DNA from: Parvibaculum sp.
Lineage (GTDB): Bacteria > Pseudomonadota > Alphaproteobacteria > Parvibaculales > Parvibaculaceae
Assembly: GCA_031291615.1 (NCBI GenBank)
Contig: JARLIS010000006.1
Coordinates: 28,455-92,454, forward strand
Direction: 5' to 3'
Length of the DNA: 64,000 nt
This document shows, piece after piece, positions 8,903 to 17,917 of the stretch (the stretch's first letter is position 1; each line of letters opens with the position of its first letter). Under the pieces are notes generated by a model. That model searched no databases, was not told the origin of the DNA, and saw only the letters and a program-made list of their open reading frames with translations. The position numbers and the translations under genes were made by a program.

Positions 8903-8940
8903 CAAAAAGGCCCTCGCCGGCTTGCCGGGAGGGCCTTCTG
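8903..8940 (-). terminator. Rho-independent terminator after the diiron protein gene
   Basis: Read on the minus strand, AGAAGGCCCTCCCGG pairs with CCGGCGAGGGCCTT around an AAG-containing loop and is followed by TTTTTGCT. It starts about 43 bases past the stop of the ferritin-like gene and would insulate it from the FkbM gene. Confidence 0.8.
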
Positions 8941-8982
8941 TTGCGTAGCCCGTTTAGGCGGGGGCCTGGTGATCGGCGCGCG

Positions 8983-10137
8983 CTATTCCGCGGCCGCGAC
9001 GTTGCCCATGGCGTAGATCGCCGCCTGACCGCCCGCACCGTTGATGGCGAGGAGCGCGCGGATGCCCTGCTCGGCAATGTCGTCGCCGATCATGCGGTCG
9101 CCTTCGCCGTGGAGCTCTTCCATAGCGACATAGGCAGCATAGCTCGACGCGGTGCGCTTGGTGATGATGCCGGCTTTCAGCAGCGTCTTGATGAGGACGC
9201 GGAAGACGCTGGTGCCTTCCATCATCGTCTGGCGCAGCTTGCGGTCGGTCATGGCTTCGAGGAGCGCGGACTGCACCCAGCGCCAGTCGAGGCCGACTTT
9301 TTCATAGATCACCTTCTTCTGCTCCGGCCCGGTCGAGTTGCGCAGGAGCGTCATGAATACCTCAAGCGCCCAGTCCTCGATCATGTCGCGCTCGGCTTCG
9401 GGCAGGTTCGGCACGGTGCGGTCGGCCCAGATCTTGCCGAACTTGTGATGGAAGGCCTCGTCCGTCATCACGAACTGCATTAGCTTCTTCATCAGCGGGT
9501 CGTGCGTTTCGGAATAGAATTTCGCGAAAGTGCCCATGGCGAGGCCTTCGACGATCATCTGCATGCCGACGAGCTTCTTCCAGGCGAGCGGCGTCGCCAC
9601 GATGTCGACGAGGAGGTCGCGCAGCACGATGCCGCAGGCCGTGGGCTTGCCCCAGCGGGCCTGAATGTATTTGGCAAAGCCGGTGACGTGGCGGGCTTCC
9701 TCGCGCGTCTGGTTGGCGGCGTATTCCTGCGCGCCCGGGTCTTTCAGGATGTGGCAGAGCGAAGCGGAGAGCGCCAGCGCGCCCTGCTCGCCATGCAGGA
9801 TCGAGGACATGGTCCAGCGGACGGATTCGTTCACCAGATAGATCTTCTGGCCTTCGTCGAGCTTGTCGGAGACGGCGGATTGAAGCTCGAGGTTGAAATC
9901 CATCGGCACCAGCAGATCCCGGTCGAGGTCCCACTTGTCGTTGAAGTCGATGTATTTCGGATCGAGCGGATCCCAGAAATGATCGTGGGTCGCGGAGATG
10001 ATCTTGTCGAAGGCCGTCGAGCGATTGTTGTAGCGGTCGACGTCCATCATCGCCGGGAAATCGTCGGGGGCGACGGCTTCATAAGCGGCGTCCATAGTCA
10101 TGCGTTCATTGCCGAACGTCTTTTTGGGTTCGAGCAT
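8983..10137 (-). CDS. Ferritin-like diiron protein (R2/AurF-like oxygenase candidate)
   Basis: The 384-residue soluble helical protein carries two EX28-30(D/E)ExxH blocks typical of carboxylate-bridged diiron oxidases. Glu117 in LHGEQGA is paired with EEARH (Glu147, His150), and Glu197 in MIVEGLA with DEAFHH (Glu227, His230). All six expected ligands are present, so an active diiron centre is likely. The order resembles ribonucleotide reductase R2-like and AurF-like oxygenases. The substrate is unknown and I do not recognise a named family. GGAGGAGG precedes the ATG. A 19-bp perfect palindrome lies about 40-58 bases upstream and a strong terminator follows, so it looks like a single-gene, regulator-controlled unit. 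Confidence 0.75.
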   Translation of the reverse strand: MLEPKKTFGNERMTMDAAYEAVAPDDFPAMMDVDRYNNRSTAFDKIISATHDHFWDPLDPKYIDFNDKWDLDRDLLVPMDFNLELQSAVSDKLDEGQKIYLVNESVRWTMSSILHGEQGALALSASLCHILKDPGAQEYAANQTREEARHVTGFAKYIQARWGKPTACGIVLRDLLVDIVATPLAWKKLVGMQMIVEGLAMGTFAKFYSETHDPLMKKLMQFVMTDEAFHHKFGKIWADRTVPNLPEAERDMIEDWALEVFMTLLRNSTGPEQKKVIYEKVGLDWRWVQSALLEAMTDRKLRQTMMEGTSVFRVLIKTLLKAGIITKRTASSYAAYVAMEELHGEGDRMIGDDIAEQGIRALLAINGAGGQAAIYAMGNVAAAE

Positions 10138-10176
10138 TGGGTTCCTCCTCCAAGTGCCAATGCGTCACTATAGATA

Positions 10177-10195
10177 TGCGGAGTTCAACTCCGCA
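10177..10195. promoter_or_regulatory. Perfect palindromic operator candidate TGCGGAGTTCAACTCCGCA
   Basis: Two 9-bp arms meet at a single central base, 40-58 bases upstream of the ferritin-like gene's start, and a further half-site ACTCCGCA occurs at 10208-10215. Length and symmetry fit a TetR-type operator. No TetR gene is adjacent, so the regulator would be encoded elsewhere. Confidence 0.6.
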
Positions 10196-10246
10196 ATATC
10201 AATCGGCACTCCGCATTTCGCGGAAAAAGGACGATCCGCCTGATTC

Positions 10247-13200
10247 TCAGGGCTTTGCAGGTGCGGGCGCCGGAACGGCCTCGGGTAGCGGCACGGCCGA
10301 CTTGCCGGACGCCGCAGGCGCAACGGTGGGCGTCTCGGGCGGCAAGGAGCTGCTGAACTCGAAGAGGCGGCGCAGGAAGCCCGGCGCGATGGCCGAAAGC
10401 GGGTTCACGATGACGCTCGGCTTGTCAGTATTGCCCTTCACCGCATAGGTGAAGCCGAATATGCCCTCGCCCTTACGGCCGACAAGGAGCGGCCCGAGGA
10501 GCGGCACATTGCCGAGCACGGAGTTAATCGTATAGGCGGGCACGAGGGTGCCTTCCATGTCGGTCACGTTCATGGACCGGTCGATCTGGCCGTTCATGGT
10601 GAGGCCAATGGCCGGTCCCGACATACGCGCTTCCTCGACATGGATGCGATGGCCGGTGACCCGGAAGGGCAGCTTCAGCGAATCGAAGAAAATGCCCTCG
10701 CCCGTCAGCGTGTCGCGGATGCCGGTCAGCGAGCCCAGCGACAACATGCTGGCAAGGACGGGCGCCTTGACGATGCGGAACTCGCCGACGGTGATTTCGC
10801 CATTCATGGGCGAGCCGGGCAGCTTGTCGTCGATCGTGGCGTTGGCCGCGAAAGTTCCGCCGACGATGCTGTTGAAAAGATCGAGCGAGCGGAAAACCAG
10901 ACCCGCATCGTTTGAAGTCATCGAAAAGCGGCGCGTGCGTTCGCTCTGCCCACGAATGGTGGCGGCGAGCGGCAAGCCGCCCTGATCGGTTCCACCCAGT
11001 TCCATCAGATAGACGCTGCCGTCGATCAAGGTGAAGCGGCCATCGACATGCGACAGCTTCGTTCCGTTCTGCGCCGCCACTTCGTCGAAGACGGCGCTGA
11101 TCTGGGTCCGCCGCGTCGGGTCCTGTTCCATCTCCGGCGTGAGGACGCGCGTCGCGGCTTCCTCGGCTTCCTTCTTGTCGCCGTTTCCTGAAATGAAATC
11201 ATGCAGAATGCCGCGAGCGTCGTATTTCGCGCCCTTCAGGGCGACGAGAAGCTGGCCACGATCGTCGCGGCGCACATGGGCGACGAGGTCGTTGTCGGGC
11301 CCGAGCTTCAGCGTGGGGAAGTCGGCCAGCATGATGCGGCCGTCATTGGCCGCGGTGAAGGCGCCGCGCACATCGACGCCCTCGCCCGCCGCTTTCAGGT
11401 TCGTGGCCGCGTAGGCATCCTTGGTGATGGCGAGCTTCAAATCGACGGTTACGGATTTGCCGGCAGGCTTCGTCCAGCCCAGTTCGGTCACATTCAGGAC
11501 GGCGGGGGCAAGGTCGGCATGAAGATCGACGCCGGAAATCGCCGCGCCCTTGCCGGTCAGCTTCGCGTCGATGACGACGGGGCCCGTCAGATATTTCTCA
11601 AAATCGAGTCCTATCGAGGCGCGCGCGGCGGCGTCGAAGTCGCCGGTCAATCGGTAGCTGGAACTCGGTCCCGACCCGGCATTGAAACTCTCGGTCCAGA
11701 GGATGCCGAGCGGCGTCGAGTTGTTGAAGCTGACAATGCCTTTGCTCTTCAGACCCTGGCGCGTCACGTCGACGTCGAGCGTGCCCGACGTGATCGACAT
11801 GTTCTTGTCGAGATGCGGAATCGAAATCTTGTCGGCATGCGCCTTGCCGGAGAAATCCACATCCGAGATTTTCACCGTCTTGACCAGAGGCAGGCGAAGC
11901 GCGGCGGAGAGCGTGCCGGTTCCGCCAACGGTCGATGGATCGAGGCCGAAGCCGCGAATGAGCTTCAGCGGCTCGTGCTCGAGCAAGCCGAGAATGTCGG
12001 CGGTGGCGCCAGCGCCGGTAAATTCGATGTCGCCGATGCTATGGGGATTGGCGATGTCGCCGTCGGCGAAATGTCCGTTGGAAACGGCGAGCGTTTTGCC
12101 GGGCGCGACATTAACGATGGCCGAGGACACCCAGGCGTCGAAGCGGTTCGGCTGCACAAGGCCGCGCGCCGTCACATTCTCCAGCGGCGGCATCGCATCG
12201 AGATAGCTGACAGTCGCGCCGTCGACGTTGAATTCGAAATGCACGCTGCCGGCCGGCAGGGGCGCATGGGGCGGCGTGTCTTCGATGACGTTGGCGGCGA
12301 AATTGACGTTGAAATTCGCGGATCGAAGCGTTCCGCCTTTCATATGCTCCGACACCCATTCGCGCGCATGATCGGAAAGGACCAGCGGCCAGACGGTGCG
12401 CGCCGTTGCGATCGGCACAGACTCGATCGTGCCTTTGAAGGAGATGGCCGGAGAGCGCGCGCCCTCTTCCAGCTTGCCGGAAGCGGCGATCCTGCCGCCG
12501 CCGACGCCGAGCTTTATGTCCTCTACGGTCATGGAGCGCTTGTCGAAGTCGAGCAGCGCCGCGACGTGAACATTGTCGAATTCGACGGGGCCTTCGAAGA
12601 AGCCCGGAATTTCCGTCGTCGTCTTGCCTGCGGAAAGTTCGATGCGGGCGGTCGAGATGTTGACGCCGGCGCCGAGCGTGTAATCGACATGGCCCTGCAT
12701 CGAAATGCTGTGCGGGCCGGCCTGGAAGACGAGCTTGGCGAGGTCGAGACGGTTTGCCGCCGCATCGAGCGTCAGCTCCGCATGCGCCTTCTCGATAGGC
12801 ACAGGCGCCTGCTCAAGGCCGGGCAAGGTGAATGTGCCTTTGCCGGCATCGAGCGAAAGGCGACCCGACTTCACCGTGCCGTCCCGGGCGAGTTCGAGGT
12901 TTCCATCGGCGTCGATCGGCGCATCGAAGAGCGCGTAGTTCGCGAGGGAAGGAGACGTGCGCGCGAGCGCTGCCGGGACGATACCTGTGGCGCGCATGCC
13001 GAGCTGGATGGTCGAGGCCCCTTGCGGCAGAGCGCCGCTGAGTTCGATATGGCCCTTGGTGTCGCCGAGCGCGAGGTCGGCGCTTAACGAGCCCGCGACG
13101 CCGCCGCCGCCCCGGAAGAGCGCGAGATTGGCGTTGGGCGCTTCGAAGGAAACGCCGTTCACCTCATCGACGAAGTTCAATGTGGCGTCGCGTATGCCGA

Positions 13201-13765
13201 CATGACGCAGGTAGCCGAGGATCGAGTTTTCGGTTTCGCCGGTTGCAAGCGCCGAAAGCATGGGGCCGATCATGGCCGAGGCTTCGCTTGCCGGATTGGG
13301 TTTTTCGCCCGCCGAGGCGAGGCCGAGCGATATGCCGACGCCCGGCCGCCGCACGATGGTGGCGTTGATGCCGTAGAAATCGACCGATGTCGGCGCCAGT
13401 CGCCCGATCAGCAGCGCAGGCACGCTGAGACGAAAGGACAATTCCGGCGCCGCCGCGACGCGGTTGCCGTCGGCCCCCGTCAGGCGCACGTCGCGCAGGC
13501 GCAGGCCGAGCTGGCGATCTTGCGCCGACCAAATGAGGATCGTGTCGCCGATATCGAGACGCCCCCCCGCCAGCTGAGAGCGGGCCGAGTCCTCAATGAT
13601 CTGGCTCAGAATGGGCAGCGAGATCGGACCGGAGGACAGCCGCCAGGCCAGCACGGCAAGCAGCAGCGCCGTCGCCGCAACGGCAACGCCTACAACTTCA
13701 AGTGCGATCTTGCTCGTCCGGCGTATCAAGGGACGATTGGTCTCCTGTCGTTCGTCACCGGGCAT
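10247..13765 (-). CDS. YhdP/AsmA-like envelope protein (DUF3971 and AsmA-type C-terminus)
   Basis: This is a 1172-residue protein with one N-terminal transmembrane anchor (about residues 20-43, EVVGVAVAATALLLAVLAW) and a very long periplasmic part made of repeated beta-rich AsmA-like segments. The late block GEFRIVKAPVLASMLSLGSL, then GPAIGLTMNGQIDRSMNVTD and the GPLLVGRKGEGIFGFTYAVKG end, are typical of the YhdP/AsmA_2 group. Such proteins form bridge-like structures and take part in phospholipid movement to the outer membrane in E. coli (YhdP, TamB, YdbH); I infer the same here. It ends in a Pro/Ala-rich tail. It is divergent from the peroxiredoxin gene. Confidence 0.82.
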   Translation of the reverse strand: MPGDERQETNRPLIRRTSKIALEVVGVAVAATALLLAVLAWRLSSGPISLPILSQIIEDSARSQLAGGRLDIGDTILIWSAQDRQLGLRLRDVRLTGADGNRVAAAPELSFRLSVPALLIGRLAPTSVDFYGINATIVRRPGVGISLGLASAGEKPNPASEASAMIGPMLSALATGETENSILGYLRHVGIRDATLNFVDEVNGVSFEAPNANLALFRGGGGVAGSLSADLALGDTKGHIELSGALPQGASTIQLGMRATGIVPAALARTSPSLANYALFDAPIDADGNLELARDGTVKSGRLSLDAGKGTFTLPGLEQAPVPIEKAHAELTLDAAANRLDLAKLVFQAGPHSISMQGHVDYTLGAGVNISTARIELSAGKTTTEIPGFFEGPVEFDNVHVAALLDFDKRSMTVEDIKLGVGGGRIAASGKLEEGARSPAISFKGTIESVPIATARTVWPLVLSDHAREWVSEHMKGGTLRSANFNVNFAANVIEDTPPHAPLPAGSVHFEFNVDGATVSYLDAMPPLENVTARGLVQPNRFDAWVSSAIVNVAPGKTLAVSNGHFADGDIANPHSIGDIEFTGAGATADILGLLEHEPLKLIRGFGLDPSTVGGTGTLSAALRLPLVKTVKISDVDFSGKAHADKISIPHLDKNMSITSGTLDVDVTRQGLKSKGIVSFNNSTPLGILWTESFNAGSGPSSSYRLTGDFDAAARASIGLDFEKYLTGPVVIDAKLTGKGAAISGVDLHADLAPAVLNVTELGWTKPAGKSVTVDLKLAITKDAYAATNLKAAGEGVDVRGAFTAANDGRIMLADFPTLKLGPDNDLVAHVRRDDRGQLLVALKGAKYDARGILHDFISGNGDKKEAEEAATRVLTPEMEQDPTRRTQISAVFDEVAAQNGTKLSHVDGRFTLIDGSVYLMELGGTDQGGLPLAATIRGQSERTRRFSMTSNDAGLVFRSLDLFNSIVGGTFAANATIDDKLPGSPMNGEITVGEFRIVKAPVLASMLSLGSLTGIRDTLTGEGIFFDSLKLPFRVTGHRIHVEEARMSGPAIGLTMNGQIDRSMNVTDMEGTLVPAYTINSVLGNVPLLGPLLVGRKGEGIFGFTYAVKGNTDKPSVIVNPLSAIAPGFLRRLFEFSSSLPPETPTVAPAASGKSAVPLPEAVPAPAPAKP

Positions 13766-13974
13766 GCGCCCGTGTGTGCCGCCTCGTATGCCGTCGGGGG
13801 CGGCCGCGAACGGATGGACCGGGACGGAGGTACTTGTATTCTTTTACCCGCAGACCCCGCGGAAGTCTTCACTTTTGGCGCTAACCAATCTCGCAAGATC
13901 ACGGCTCAGGGGTTACGATGCCGCCAACATACGCATCTCGAATGCGTGAAAGCGGCAAGGATCGGAGGCTTGGA

Positions 13975-14859
13975 ATGGCTAAGGCAGTTAAAGCTAAAAA
14001 GTCCGGCGTAAAGAAGGCGAAGGCCAAGAAGACAACAAAGGCGGCGGCTGGCAAGAAGCCGGCCGGAAAGGCTGCCAAGAAGACAGTAAAGAAGGCGAAG
14101 AAGCCCGCGGCAAAAGCGGCCAAGAAGGCGCCGGCAAAAAAGAAGGCTGCCGCCGCGAAGAAAGCCCCGGCAAAGAAGCCGGCGGCCAAAAAGAAAGCCG
14201 CCGTGAAAAAGGCCACCAAGGCGCCGAAGAAGGCTGCCGCGAAGCCGAAGAAAGCAGCGGCGAAACCGAATAAAGCCGCGCCAAAGCCGACGAAGACGGC
14301 AGCGAAGCGCCCGGCCAAAGTCGCAGCTCCGAAGGCCGCGCCGACGCCGGTCGCCGTCCCGCAGATGGCGGCCACAGCGCCAGTCCCCGCGCCCAAACTT
14401 CCCGCCGTCGGTGATAGAGCGCCCGACTTCCTGCTACCCGCCGACGACGGCGCCATGGTTTCGCTGGCCGGGCTCAGCGGCAAGAAAGTGGTGCTCTATT
14501 TCTATCCGAAGGACGACACGCCCGGATGCACCATAGAAGCCCTCGCCTTCACGGCGCAGAAGGCCGCGTTCGATGCGGCAGGCGCGGTAGTGCTCGGCGT
14601 GTCGAAGGATTCCGTCGCCGATCATTGCAAGTTCCGCGACAAGCATAACCTGACGGTTCGACTTATCTCGGACGAGAACGGCGAGATGCTGAAGAAGTAC
14701 GGCGTCTGGGTCGAGAAGAACCTTTATGGGCGGACCTATATGGGCATCGAGCGGACGACATTTCTGATCGACGGTTCGGGCGTCATTCGCAAGGTCTGGC
14801 CGAAGGTCAAGGTTGAAGGTCATGCCGAAGACGTGCTTTCGGCTGTGAAGGCGCTCTGA
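13975..14859 (+). CDS. Bcp/PrxQ-type peroxiredoxin with histone-H1-like Lys/Ala N-terminal tail
   Basis: The product is 294 residues from the ATG at 13975, which follows GGAGG. Residues 1-~115 are almost only Lys, Ala and Pro in KKAAAKK-type repeats like the histone H1 C-terminal tail and bacterial HU-like tails. Residues ~116-140 are an Ala/Pro linker. Residues 141-294 are an AhpC/TSA fold. The peroxidatic Cys185 is in DTPGCTIEAL; the usual PrxQ resolving Cys five residues later is Leu. Cys218 (SVADHCKF) could act as an alpha3-type resolving residue. The enzyme should reduce H2O2 and organic peroxides; the tail likely binds DNA. It runs 5 bases ahead of the DUF455 gene. Confidence 0.88.
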   Translation: MAKAVKAKKSGVKKAKAKKTTKAAAGKKPAGKAAKKTVKKAKKPAAKAAKKAPAKKKAAAAKKAPAKKPAAKKKAAVKKATKAPKKAAAKPKKAAAKPNKAAPKPTKTAAKRPAKVAAPKAAPTPVAVPQMAATAPVPAPKLPAVGDRAPDFLLPADDGAMVSLAGLSGKKVVLYFYPKDDTPGCTIEALAFTAQKAAFDAAGAVVLGVSKDSVADHCKFRDKHNLTVRLISDENGEMLKKYGVWVEKNLYGRTYMGIERTTFLIDGSGVIRKVWPKVKVEGHAEDVLSAVKAL

Positions 14860-14864
14860 ATCCT

Positions 14865-15692
14865 GTGACGGTCTCCCGCCCCTCCGGCATCGCCTCGCTT
14901 GTCGAAGGGGCGCGGGCCGTTCTCGATTGTCCTCAGGCGGAGGGGAAGGCGCGCCTCGCACACGAGGTGGCGGCGCTCTGGCGAAAGGGAACGCTGCCGC
15001 TCCTCGCTGCAGAGTGCGCCCTGCCGATGCCGGACCGCCCGGCCCGGCCAGCCGAGCCGCGATTACTCCCTCCCAACGAAATGCCCCGGCGGACCTTCAA
15101 GGGTCCGCGCGGGCGGTTCGCGCTGCTTCATTCGCTGGCGCATATCGAGTTGAACGCCATCGATCTTGCCTTCGACATGGCGGGGCGGTTTGCGGGAGAG
15201 GCGCTCCCCCGCGCCTTCTTCGACGACTGGGTGTCGGTGGGCGACGACGAGGCGCGGCACTTTCTGCTGCTTCAAAGGCGCCTGGCGGCGATGGAGGGGC
15301 AATATGGCGACCTGCCCGCCCATGACGGGCTATGGCAGGCGGCCGAGGAGACGCGGCACGATCTTCTGGCCCGGCTGGCGGTGGTGCCCTTGGTGCTTGA
15401 GGCGCGCGGGCTCGACGTGACGCCGGGCATGATCGAGCGGTTGACGGGCGCCGGCGATATGGAGAGCGCGGCGATGCTCGGGGTCATTTACAGGGACGAG
15501 CAGGAGCACGTCGCCGCAGGTTGGCGGTGGTTTGCCCATCTCTGCCGGGAACGGGGCCTCGCCCCCGAGGAAACCTTTCACGGCCTGGTCCGCCGCCATT
15601 TCCGGGGTTTGCTGAAGCCGCCCTTCAATACTGCGGCGCGGGAAGCGGCCGGACTGATGCCGGATATGTATGAACCGCTCGCGTTGCGCTGA
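14865..15692 (+). CDS. DUF455 ferritin-like protein
   Basis: The 275-residue protein matches the DUF455 family of ferritin-like proteins. It has HIELNAIDLAFD with DDEARHF and later EETRHDLL with RDEQEHVAAG, giving two Glu...ExxH pairs suitable for a dinuclear metal site. No signal peptide is seen. Start is GTG at 14865, only 5 bases after the peroxiredoxin stop, with no clear Shine-Dalgarno, which suggests translational coupling. Pairing with a peroxiredoxin suggests a role in iron or peroxide handling, but the family has no established reaction known to me. No neighbour follows closely; 182 bases separate it from the M23 peptidase gene. Confidence 0.82.
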   Translation: MTVSRPSGIASLVEGARAVLDCPQAEGKARLAHEVAALWRKGTLPLLAAECALPMPDRPARPAEPRLLPPNEMPRRTFKGPRGRFALLHSLAHIELNAIDLAFDMAGRFAGEALPRAFFDDWVSVGDDEARHFLLLQRRLAAMEGQYGDLPAHDGLWQAAEETRHDLLARLAVVPLVLEARGLDVTPGMIERLTGAGDMESAAMLGVIYRDEQEHVAAGWRWFAHLCRERGLAPEETFHGLVRRHFRGLLKPPFNTAAREAAGLMPDMYEPLALR

Positions 15693-15874
15693 ACGGCAGA
15701 GTGTTGAAAGGTCTTTACTTTTCCATTCCCGTTAAGCGACAGTAAATGGTCGTCGGGGGACGGCACAAAACTTTCTCAATGGGATGTTAACCTTAAACGG
15801 CAAAAATCGAGACGATTGCTGAAAAGTTGACTTAAATCCCATTGCGACAAAGCTGGTAAGAGGGGGTATGGCGC

Positions 15875-17275
15875 ATGAGGGGCGTGCACCATAGAAACTC
15901 GGATTTTGGCGATGCAGTGCGTAGATTTGCGCGCCATCACTATGTCGAGCGTCAGATATACATCCGCAGCCACGGACAGGTGCAGTTCATCTCCCTGTCG
16001 CCGTTCACGCAGGCTGTATTTGCGGGGATCGCCTTCCTGTTTTTCAGCTGGATCGCCTTCTCGTCGGTCAACGTCGTCTTCAAGCAGCAGATCATCGCCT
16101 CGAAAGAGCAGCGCTACGTCAAGATGCAGGGCGCCTATGAAGAGCGCCTGGCGCAGCTTCAATCGGCCTATGACGAGCTCAACGGCCAGCTTGTGATCTC
16201 GCAGGAGCGCTTCCTTGCGACGACGCGCGAACTGGAAGAGAAACACCACCAGCTCACGGAGCTCATGAGCCAGCGCCAGTCGGCCAGCCTCCAGCTCGAC
16301 GGGATGCGCCAGCGCTACTCCGCATCCCTGCGCGGAACGGCCGGAGAGGCGCATGGAAACACGATCCTGATGTCGGTCGATGAGGCCGATCAGGGCGCCG
16401 ATGTCGGCCAGACCACCACCCGGCCCCAAAGGGCGGCGGACGCCGAAAACTTCGTCATCGACGGCGCGGATGGCGGCGGCATCGACATTGCCGGTCTTGC
16501 CGGCGGCGGCGACCGTAACGGCACAGCCTCCCAGATTGACACAAGGCTGACCAAGCTCGACCGGGCCCAGCAAGGGCTCATCAACTCCGTCGAGGAGACG
16601 ACCGACAAGCGCATCCGCGAACTCGCCTCGATCATCGGCATGACCAATGTCATCGATGTGAAGGCGCTGATGAAGCGCAAGGATGGCGGCGCGCCTGCGG
16701 GACAGGCGTCGGGCGAGGCCGAGGGCGGCCCCTTTCTCGGCCTGGCCGAGGGTGAGGCGCTGGCCGGCGGTGGTGACGAGAGCGCCTTTTCACGGCAGCT
16801 CTACCGGGTCAGCCAGAACCTTAACACCATGGCAGGCCTTGAGAATTCCATTGCGAAAATGCCGCTGGCCGAACCTCTGATCGGCTATCACGAAACGAGC
16901 GGCTTCGGGCCGCGCGTCGATCCCTTCAACGGCAGGATGGCGTTTCATGCCGGTGAAGATCTGGCGACGGAGTACGGTTCGCCCGTCTATGCGACGGGGG
17001 CCGGCACCGTTACCTATGCCGACTGGAAGGGTGCATACGGACGGATGATCGAAATCGACTTCGGAAACGGTTTTCGCACCCGTTACGGCCATCTGAGCCA
17101 GATCGGCGTCAAGGTTGGCCAGAAAATTGCATTTAGAGACGTCATCGGCAGAGTCGGGTCCTCTGGGCGTAGCAGCGGGCCGCATCTTCACTATGAGGTC
17201 TGGTTCGACGGGATTGTCCGCGACCCCTCCAAGTTCATTGAGGCAGGTCATTATGTTTTCGCGAAGCAAGGATAA
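15875..17275 (+). CDS. Membrane-anchored M23 (LytM-type) peptidase with coiled coil
   Basis: This is a 466-residue peptidoglycan endopeptidase. One transmembrane helix lies at about residues 44-67, preceded by a basic cytoplasmic end. A coiled coil extends from about 75 to 140 (EERLAQLQSAYDELNG). A less ordered, glycine-rich spacer follows. The LytM domain is at about 335-455, with the zinc ligands His358 and Asp362 in HAGED and the HLH pair 437-439 in GPHLHYEVW, so it should be catalytically competent, unlike EnvC-type activators. GAGGGGG precedes the start. The next gene, a bactofilin, overlaps its end by 23 bases; M23 peptidase-bactofilin pairs are known to shape local wall growth. Confidence 0.92.
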   Translation: MRGVHHRNSDFGDAVRRFARHHYVERQIYIRSHGQVQFISLSPFTQAVFAGIAFLFFSWIAFSSVNVVFKQQIIASKEQRYVKMQGAYEERLAQLQSAYDELNGQLVISQERFLATTRELEEKHHQLTELMSQRQSASLQLDGMRQRYSASLRGTAGEAHGNTILMSVDEADQGADVGQTTTRPQRAADAENFVIDGADGGGIDIAGLAGGGDRNGTASQIDTRLTKLDRAQQGLINSVEETTDKRIRELASIIGMTNVIDVKALMKRKDGGAPAGQASGEAEGGPFLGLAEGEALAGGGDESAFSRQLYRVSQNLNTMAGLENSIAKMPLAEPLIGYHETSGFGPRVDPFNGRMAFHAGEDLATEYGSPVYATGAGTVTYADWKGAYGRMIEIDFGNGFRTRYGHLSQIGVKVGQKIAFRDVIGRVGSSGRSSGPHLHYEVWFDGIVRDPSKFIEAGHYVFAKQG

Positions 17276-17825
17276 AGAGACCGAAAAGCCGACCGCCGCT
17301 CAGGCATCGGCTCCGGCACCCATCGCTCCGGTCAAGCGGACCGGCGTGCGTACCGCGCCTTCCATCATCTCCACGGATCTCGTGGTGCATGGCAACCTTG
17401 TCGCCACCGGCGACATTCAGGTGGACGGCACCGTCGAGGGCGACATTCGCAGCCAGTCGCTGACGATCGGCGAGAAGGCATCGATCACCGGCGAAATCGT
17501 CGCCGACGACATCGTCATTCGCGGCCGCGTCATCGGCACCATTCGCGGCCGCCGCGTTCAGCTTTCCTCGACCTGCCATGTCGAGGGCGACATTCTTCAC
17601 GAAGCGCTGGCGGTTGAGACAGGCGCTTTCTTCGAAGGCAATTGCCGTCATTCGGACGACCCGATCGGACAGGCTTCGGCACCGAAGCCGATGCTGCGCC
17701 CGAGTGCGGGTCCGATCCCCACGGCACCGCGCCCTGCGCCGACGCCGCGTCCGGCCGAAGCGACGAGCAGCCCGGTCGTGGTCGGCGACGGCGGCGTCGT
17801 CGTGAAGCGCCCGGCGGCTCAGTAA
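17253..17825 (+). CDS. Bactofilin (DUF583/PF04519)
   Basis: The 190-residue protein has a polar Pro/Ala/Lys-rich N-tail, a central beta-helical core (about residues 38-140) and a disordered Pro/Ala tail. In the core, hydrophobic positions recur every ~6 residues as in DLVVHGNLVATGDIQVDGTV and KASITGEIVADDIVIRG. This is the bactofilin polymer fold. The ATG at 17253 is chosen because GAGG precedes it and it gives the short N-tail usual for the family. It overlaps the M23 peptidase gene, which supports a joint scaffold-plus-hydrolase role at the membrane. Confidence 0.92.
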   Translation: MFSRSKDKETEKPTAAQASAPAPIAPVKRTGVRTAPSIISTDLVVHGNLVATGDIQVDGTVEGDIRSQSLTIGEKASITGEIVADDIVIRGRVIGTIRGRRVQLSSTCHVEGDILHEALAVETGAFFEGNCRHSDDPIGQASAPKPMLRPSAGPIPTAPRPAPTPRPAEATSSPVVVGDGGVVVKRPAAQ

Positions 17826-17860
17826 TTCAATTGGTATCGCCCCTCAGGGGCGAGAAAATA

Positions 17861-17897
17861 AAACTGCGGCGGAACGATCTCCGCCGCAGTTTTTTTT
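17861..17897. terminator. Bidirectional rho-independent terminator between bactofilin and prfB
   Basis: ACTGCGGCGG and CCGCCGCAGT form a 10-bp stem around an 8-base loop. T8 follows on the plus strand and an A-rich stretch precedes it, so it can serve both convergent genes. Confidence 0.9.
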
Positions 17898-17917
17898 GGA
17901 TATGAACGCGCCTGGCT

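Noticed and set aside
15740..15760. CtrA-type site TTAAGCGACAGTAAA before the M23 peptidase gene
   Set aside because: It is one mismatch from TTAA-N7-TTAA, but a single A+T-rich hit of this kind is too likely by chance in intergenic DNA.
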